64,000 nucleotides of DNA from Akkermansia muciniphila. Its GTDB lineage: Bacteria; Verrucomicrobiota; Verrucomicrobiia; Verrucomicrobiales; Akkermansiaceae. How positions within the stretch are numbered: the first letter of the stretch is position 1; each line of letters begins with the position of its first letter. The notes below the pieces were generated by a model, which did no database searches, had not been told where the DNA came from, and was given only the letters and a program-made list of their open reading frames with translations. The stretch is from the NCBI GenBank assembly GCA_945890645.1, contig CAMDCV010000001.1:1-64000 (forward strand), given 5' to 3'. Below are positions 61,601 through 64,000 of the stretch, in pieces. A program made the position numbers and the translations under genes.

Positions 61601-63247
61601 AACGACACCCCCGATGCCATCGCCCAAAACGTTAGCACACCAGAGGATACGGCAAAAGCCATCAATCTCGCAGGCACCGATGTTGATCTCAACACGTTAA
61701 CTTATATCATCGTCAGTCAACCCGCAAATGGCACTCTCAGTGGTTCAGGACCTAATGTGACATTCAACCCCACCGCGGACTACAACGGTTCCGATAGCTT
61801 CACCTTCAAGGTAAACGACGGCACCATCGACTCGGCAATTGCCGTGGTCTCGATCAATGTCACAGCAGTGAATGATGCACCTGTAGCCATCGCTCAAAGC
61901 TTTAGCACGGCGGAAGACACGGCGAAGGCGATTACTCTCTCTGGCACTGATGTCGATCTTAACTCATTGACTTATGTCATTATCAGCCAACCGGGGAACG
62001 GCACCCTCAGTGGCAGCGTTCCGAACCTAACTTATATGCCCACCGCGGACTACAATGGTTCCGATAGCTTCACCTTCAAGGTCAACGACGGCACGATCGA
62101 CTCGGCGCTTGTCACGGTTTCCATCACCGTGACTGCCGTCAACGATACACCAGTCGCCATCGCCCAGAGCGTGTCCACAGACGAAGACGCTGCAGTGCCC
62201 ATTACCCTTACGGGCACCGATGCGGAAAATAGTATGCTCACTTATGCCATCGTCAGTCAGCCGACAAATGGCACCCTCAGTGGCAGCGCTCCGAACCTAA
62301 CTTATACGCCCACCGCGGACTACAACGGTTCCGATAGCTTCACCTTCAAGATAAACGACGGCACCATCGACTCATCGGTTGCCACTGTCTCCATCAACGT
62401 GGATGCCGTTAATGACACTCCGGCATTCATCACCAATCCCATCATCGCAGCCGGTGCTGCCGAAGGCATTTCCTATAGCGGCGAGACTCTTGCTGGCAGA
62501 GTCAACGATAGCGATACCGGCGATACCATCACTTACACGAAAGTCAGCGGCCCCGCATGGCTTGCCGTCGCTGGGAATGGAGCTCTCTCCGGTACACCGC
62601 CCGCTGGTAGCAGTGGACTGAACTCGTTTGTCGTTCGTGCGGCTGATAGTGCCTCCGCCACCGCCGATGCTACATTGGAAATAACCGTGACAGGCCTTCC
62701 ATTGCCATGGATTTCTACTGACATCGGCACAGGGATGCTCGCAGGTTCTACTACATTTAATGCGGGCACCTTCACCCAAGCGGGTTCGGGAGTAATCGGT
62801 GGCACCAGTGACAGACTGCGTTACACCTATCAGACGCTTACGGGCGACGGTGAAATCCGAGTTCGTATTAGTGGGTTGCAAAACACGGGTAGTGCTGCTC
62901 GTGTCGGTGTGATGATTCGTGATAGTCTTGCACCTAATTCGAAAGAAATATTCATGGGAATGACCAATTCCAATGCTTACCGATGGGTTCGCCGCACTGC
63001 TACAGGAGGCAACACTTCCAGTAGCAACAGCAACAACGGCACTGTCCCTAACACTTGGGTGCGTCTGGTCCGCAGTGGCACAACTATCACTGCCTACAAG
63101 AGCACCAACGGCACCTCATGGACCACTGTCGGAAGCACGACGAATACGACCTTCTCCGCCACTTGCTATATCGGTCTAGCCGTGGGTAGCGGTAGTGTCA
63201 CTACTCTGAATACCTCCCAATTTAGTAATGTCAGCGTTACACCCTGA
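52700..63247 (+). CDS. Giant exported metalloprotease with PKD, Calx-beta, beta-strand repeat and cadherin-like modules
   Basis: 3515 residues. A membrane-type signal (LLGMLIIALSVVIWNW) is followed by a DP-x-x-A helical stretch (about 75-155), then a zinc protease with HELGHNLGLWH: zinc ligands His467, His471, His477 and catalytic Glu468. The extended HExxHxxGxxH motif is metzincin-like, closest in look to gametolysin (M11). Modules after it, approximate: PKD (690-770), carboxypeptidase-regulatory-like (775-850), six Calx-beta-like (857-1560), FN3-like (1560-1650), cadherin-like beta-sandwich (1654-1750), Big-type Ig (1755-1920), PKD (1920-2010), PATR-type beta-helix (2015-2770), Ig-like (2775-2875), four 90-residue tandem repeats (2877-3236), putative Ig (3237-3330), and a concanavalin-like/DUF1349 end (3335-3515). 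It probably works at the cell surface as an adhesive protease. No PEP-CTERM or T9SS tail is seen, so its export and anchoring are open. Confidence 0.8.
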   Translation: MKLKTPKSVKSKKPLLGMLIIALSVVIWNWPTTPESLLQTSHQKSSSSRAKEMEISVPETVREAVTPVAAAPSADPQRVMAEVVDFRNWANSYLAAPLDQRAAMLKNGEEFAKMHTQRIAEMIRLDPEQAIANAVPMVIRQDLPPSIVELLEKRVNLKAALTVNGNAPLPGQENSPDFKPYTRLVSTEDGDHWNAYVYGKRGQQRSLDSTYINGISVGYDMAVADSTVRQLEVGERPVPGDREVVESCPVSKEETVVARTDSGTLPPVTAETPAFETAERVIYVCSGGHIEQVADEYATEEERAHWEARGATLNAGAGSGAPTGPISAIPGGATTGHRKLLYIRVTFPDHMIDPQSEAECHDSLRQLADYISKTSYGRCYFTYTVAPLIVLPYPESWYVQHQNDGAAGDSILRNHAITLARAAGYDNLAYNNEVIRWNGAVGSYGGSAGVGGRNMNLKTNSVGTLLHELGHNLGLWHANYWQTNPPSSIGPGSNGEYGNTFDLLGNSGSMGQFTSYFKSAMGWLPNDNHWTVNSPGLYRIHQFDYPIADPSFRYAIRIRKDNERDYWAEFRQLHTTNTGFMNGLMLTWDRWGQGNIGGSGGAPGNGSNGGAQLLDMTPGSFGHGITDTRNDSALWVGRTFSDTDANIHITPVAKNTSTVPPSMDVYIYTGDVSGNDAPTLSIAASNTSVATNTSITLTATATDPNGDALAYAWVFNDGTYSTNNSSVQTKSWTTAGFYQVLCTASDMKGKRTTRAILISVGSPNTFTVSGNITGPDSLPLEGVYVASHAPSNGTSHPSSSTFKGTWTDSDGNYTLTGLTAASYTISPNLYPNVFTASGFSNPVVVGPSTTGKNFTSTSLPTIAINITDAIANEGTAPGTGTIRIERSGSTASALSVQIFNSNSGTATRNTDYSLSPAPTASTAGGGSGTSEYIIPAGASFLDITVTPVNDSTAEGIEYAALDFANTSGGYILAGSAVANVEIIDDENSNLPVVKLTQLDNVASETGFDTATLKLERNGSTTANLTVNLTMTGTATNGTDYTIPSSVIIPAGSATVNFTITPIDDVAQESTETCIVTIATNAAYARDTLSNNQTVTIHDNDLPVLTIAATDATLTETAGDKGVFTITRAGGNPYQELIVDYAISGRAVHGADYRRLEGRSIIPAGASTTTVEIYPYDDAVDEGIQDVILQLRSTTAYSIGGSGTATMSITDNDDSQVYVKLTQSGVIEPATGSVTAVAYQIIRPISGAAIMVNYAMSGTAINGVDYTTLPGTIAFAAGDTTKTINVSALADSVFEDAESVTLTLLPGTGYTLMTSQIPSATGTIVDGDQPTLDVSAANTVTTLTTQGSETSASLRFIISRDVTVASDLIVNYTMSGTATEGVDYTGTTGTATILAGTASVYITIVPVNDTIAEGVENIVMNITPATGTYGLRTPVATMLLGDNDAFTSGAVAFAATTSTTNEAAGSHNVAVNVTGTPAGIITVGYRLSAGTATGGGYDFSYSNGTLTFPPGTTTQNIPFTIHPDLLAEPAETIVIQLYNVIGANLGTSTHTVTLNNLSMPEAFTDAATNLLANSVTINGRVLPNALATNAWFEYGPTSAYGSSTAPQSIGIGTTSVSVNAALSGFAPGGYHYRCVAQNSAGTTYGINQVVSSSNANLAAIVTSSGTFTPAFDTATLVYSVMVPPEITAVTVTPTVAQANASVKVNGVTTNSGSPSQSIVLGAGTTQIDVVVTAQDGITTKSYTLNVAVQTTGAPQTITFGSLPPKAFGDPPFALAAAASSGLPVSYASSNPAVATVSGSTVTIIAAGNTTFTATQAGNGTYAAAPPVNQTLTVNPASQTITFGALSSVPDDAAPFALTASASSGLTVSFASSDPAVATVSGNTLTVVGMGTTIITASQSGNSNYNAATPVPQTLTVVRANPLAVAGGPYNIVINQSLSLNGSASLASHGETISSYEWDLNNDSTFGDAIGATPSAISFANLTGSWGMIQGANTIQLKVTDTAGKTSTISATVQILTGLTWDANGTTAGQTNGAGAWLGANFWWNGSSNQAWASGSNATFGGLNTAGGAVTLGSPTSVNFINFNTFTGTYTVGTTGQELTINGGISKAATSAAVTFVSPVAVGADQTWSNNSTGLLSLNAAVNNNGYTLTFDGSGTTSLAANVNSVITGAGGIIMNGTGRLQLGSGQVPIHTYSGATILNAGVTMVSNNNLGTGNLTLNGGVIESYWATNFIRGLGAGAGEMQLTGGASGFAVNGSTGASVILGNNAANEAVWGSAYFNPSILVLQTPYSQGTSTITFQNKIDLNGTTRIIETSGGVSGSATSTISGVIRNSTGTAGIIKNGNGLLILSGANTYNGTTTVNSGILDFAAASLGFGSGSGRSISVAAGAAVKRNALDNAFLSRIIETPDEFALMTNATNNNLDFSGGAGANVPNAFLGNWASNGAKTEYGGLITPGGGNYRIGAKGSSGLLAIVGTNRLTGSNNLVVGGTGANGIRVMVAGANNFSGETVINSGAKLTLGNNLALQNSVLNLGSAGGSFALNTAGTVTGATIAASPTFGGLSGSRNLLTAFTNSGGNNESNLAATAVTGFTVNPGTGLTVSYSGSIVDFAAGTTLTKSGLGTQILAGVNTFTGATNINEGTLLIDGSLSNFAASLNVNAGATLGGTGTIGRNVSIADGGKLEFNISTTSVSHNSLAISAGRSFDFIGSSELTITSSGSAVPGTYTLISGGNIITGAAPTTVNLPENWVATVSVSGNSLLLNLISTSGDIIPPALVDIVDDKGGAAILVNTQVTYTITFSEDIDDTTVIAADFGNAGTAVGVIESVTETTPGVFLVSVTPITSGSLRLKVNAGAVINDVAGNAMNTASDITDDTIITVMPLNTAPMANSQSVTTAEDTALPITLTGSDAELDPLSFTIVSLPSNGTLSGNVPNLTYTPSANFNGSDSFTFTVNDGTLESALATVSLNVSAVNDTPDAIAQNVSTPEDTAKAINLAGTDVDLNTLTYIIVSQPANGTLSGSGPNVTFNPTADYNGSDSFTFKVNDGTIDSAIAVVSINVTAVNDAPVAIAQSFSTAEDTAKAITLSGTDVDLNSLTYVIISQPGNGTLSGSVPNLTYMPTADYNGSDSFTFKVNDGTIDSALVTVSITVTAVNDTPVAIAQSVSTDEDAAVPITLTGTDAENSMLTYAIVSQPTNGTLSGSAPNLTYTPTADYNGSDSFTFKINDGTIDSSVATVSINVDAVNDTPAFITNPIIAAGAAEGISYSGETLAGRVNDSDTGDTITYTKVSGPAWLAVAGNGALSGTPPAGSSGLNSFVVRAADSASATADATLEITVTGLPLPWISTDIGTGMLAGSTTFNAGTFTQAGSGVIGGTSDRLRYTYQTLTGDGEIRVRISGLQNTGSAARVGVMIRDSLAPNSKEIFMGMTNSNAYRWVRRTATGGNTSSSNSNNGTVPNTWVRLVRSGTTITAYKSTNGTSWTTVGSTTNTTFSATCYIGLAVGSGSVTTLNTSQFSNVSVTP
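61328..62407 (+). repeat. Four exact-length 270-bp tandem repeats inside the giant gene
   Basis: Units start at 61328, 61598, 61868 and 62138. Each encodes a 90-residue cadherin-like (tandem-95/VCBS-like) domain with the anchors VND-P-AIAQ, NGTLSG, NGSDSFTF and VNDGT. Units 2-4 share long stretches of identical DNA around CACCGCGGACTACAA (61771, 62041, 62311); unit 1 has diverged. No unit differs in length. Confidence 0.9.
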
Positions 63248-64000
63248 TGTCTCGTCTATTCCTAATTCTCGGGTCCTGCCTGTTGTTGGTTTGCTGCGAC
63301 AAGCAGGGCTCATCTAAAGTCAGTAATGCCTCGCCGGCATCTCCTACGCAAAGTCCGCGGCGCAGTCTTACCGCAAGAGACGCAACAGTTGATAACCCGA
63401 GGCATCTGCGCGATTTGATGGATCAAGCCGAAACTCTAGATCCCGTCGAGCGTGAAAAGACACTTGCTGCCATAGTATGGACTGCTATGGAGCTCGATCC
63501 TAAAATTGCTCACGAAGCATTTGTAAAAATGGCACCCGGCAGCTCGGAAAAAATTCGCTTGATACAGCACTATGCCAACAGCATGGCCGCGCAAAACATC
63601 GAAGAAGCCATCATATGGGCTACTGAATTTATCAACGAGACGGAAAAATCAGCAGCTCTATGTCAAATCGCTGTTAGCCTTGCTGAGACTGATCCGGAGC
63701 AAGCGGCAGACATCCTCACCGAATCTGAAATTCCCGGGCGCGACTTTGATGTCGCAGTCGTGCAGGTCATTCAGCGTTGGGCTGCTCAAGATCCCGCAGA
63801 AGTTTCGGCCTGGGTATCGATGTTTCCGCAGAGTCCCGCCCGCGAGGCGGGGATCAAAATTATTGCTGAGCGATGGCTGCCAGTCGATGCGCCCGCCGCC
63901 TTGGCATGGTTGGAAAGTTTGCAAGATACAACTCTGCGCCAAGAAACCGCGCGCGCCATGGAAGGTGTGATCCTGCAACAAACGGCAGGCACCCGCACCG
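63247..64000 (+). CDS. DP-repeat lipoprotein (partial, runs off the window)
   Basis: 251 codons from ATG 63247 stay open to the end of the window; I translated it by hand. A lipoprotein signal (MSRLFLILGSCLLLVCCDK, lipobox LLVCC) precedes a Ser/Pro-rich linker and helical repeats with Trp, a DP turn and Ala: MELDPKIAHEAFVKM, SLAETDPEQAADILTES, WAAQDPAEVSAWVSMF and WLPVDAPAALAWLESL. They match the repeats in the protein at 46395 and resemble the N-terminal part of the giant protease. Its ATG overlaps the giant gene's TGA by one nucleotide (TGATG), so translation is coupled. A partner or anchor role for the giant protein is plausible but inferred. Confidence 0.75.
   Translation, partial: MSRLFLILGSCLLLVCCDKQGSSKVSNASPASPTQSPRRSLTARDATVDNPRHLRDLMDQAETLDPVEREKTLAAIVWTAMELDPKIAHEAFVKMAPGSSEKIRLIQHYANSMAAQNIEEAIIWATEFINETEKSAALCQIAVSLAETDPEQAADILTESEIPGRDFDVAVVQVIQRWAAQDPAEVSAWVSMFPQSPAREAGIKIIAERWLPVDAPAALAWLESLQDTTLRQETARAMEGVILQQTAGTRT

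Noticed and set aside
57011-62881. Minus-strand frames up to 310 codons inside the giant gene
   Set aside because: They are shadows of the repetitive beta-module coding sequence; the plus-strand frame is continuous across 10.5 kb.

Overview
The window (about 53% G+C by eye) looks like a chromosomal segment of a free-living member of the Verrucomicrobiota. No rRNA or marker phylogeny is available here, so this is inferred from content: several very large exported proteins built from autotransporter-associated beta-strand repeats, a PEP-CTERM sorting tail, a carbohydrate-degradation operon without SusC/D-like genes, a lysine/alanine/proline-rich DksA-like protein, and almost no Shine-Dalgarno sequences. 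One tRNA (Pro, GGG) is present. I see no integrase, transposase, CRISPR array or phage module.

Layout. 0.1-3.4 kb: a CheB methylesterase remnant, an exported MsrA, and two tandem HtrA-like genes, the second a pseudoprotease with its PDZ domain inside the protease fold. 3.4-8.1 kb (minus): dnaB, aldose 1-epimerase and an SSS sodium/solute symporter in one close-packed run. 8.2-8.9 kb: an N-formylglutamate amidohydrolase-like gene. 8.9-15.5 kb (minus): scpB, pheA, a small membrane protein, recJ, then a GbsR-type regulator followed by a membrane protein, a DCC thiol protein and a TIGR01777 epimerase; two near-identical palindromes flank the regulator and are probably its operators. 15.7-18.1 kb: DksA-like, rpmG, rpsR, terminator, folE2. 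18.2-24.7 kb: a lipoprotein pseudoprotease, phoH2, rpsT, a small zinc-ribbon protein, a DsbD-alpha-like protein, a redoxin and a pseudopilin-like protein. 24.7-27.9 kb: guaB and guaA, preceded by a pair of REP-like hairpins.

28.1-34.0 kb holds two beta-strand repeat surface proteins flanking a sialate O-acetylesterase. 34.1-45.3 kb (minus) is a four-gene sugar operon: GH43/cellulase-Ig fusion, MFS transporter, FAD-dependent oxidoreductase, and a 1.6-kaa GH128-like plus carbohydrate-esterase fusion. A divergent AraC regulator (45.4-46.3 kb) probably controls it. 46.4-52.0 kb: a DP-repeat membrane-anchored protein, then argC-argJ-plsX-rRNA methyltransferase. 52.2 kb: tRNA-Pro. 52.7-63.2 kb: one 3515-residue exported metalloprotease with PKD, Calx-beta, cadherin-like, beta-strand-repeat and four exact 270-bp tandem repeat modules, coupled by a 1-nt overlap to a DP-repeat lipoprotein that runs off the end of the window.

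How it fits together: housekeeping genes (replication, recombination, ribosome, purine, Arg and Phe synthesis) are interleaved with a cell-envelope and polysaccharide-foraging programme (galactose-type uptake, galactan-type hydrolases, de-acetylation, surface adhesins). Functions are assigned from motifs I can read; no database search was possible.
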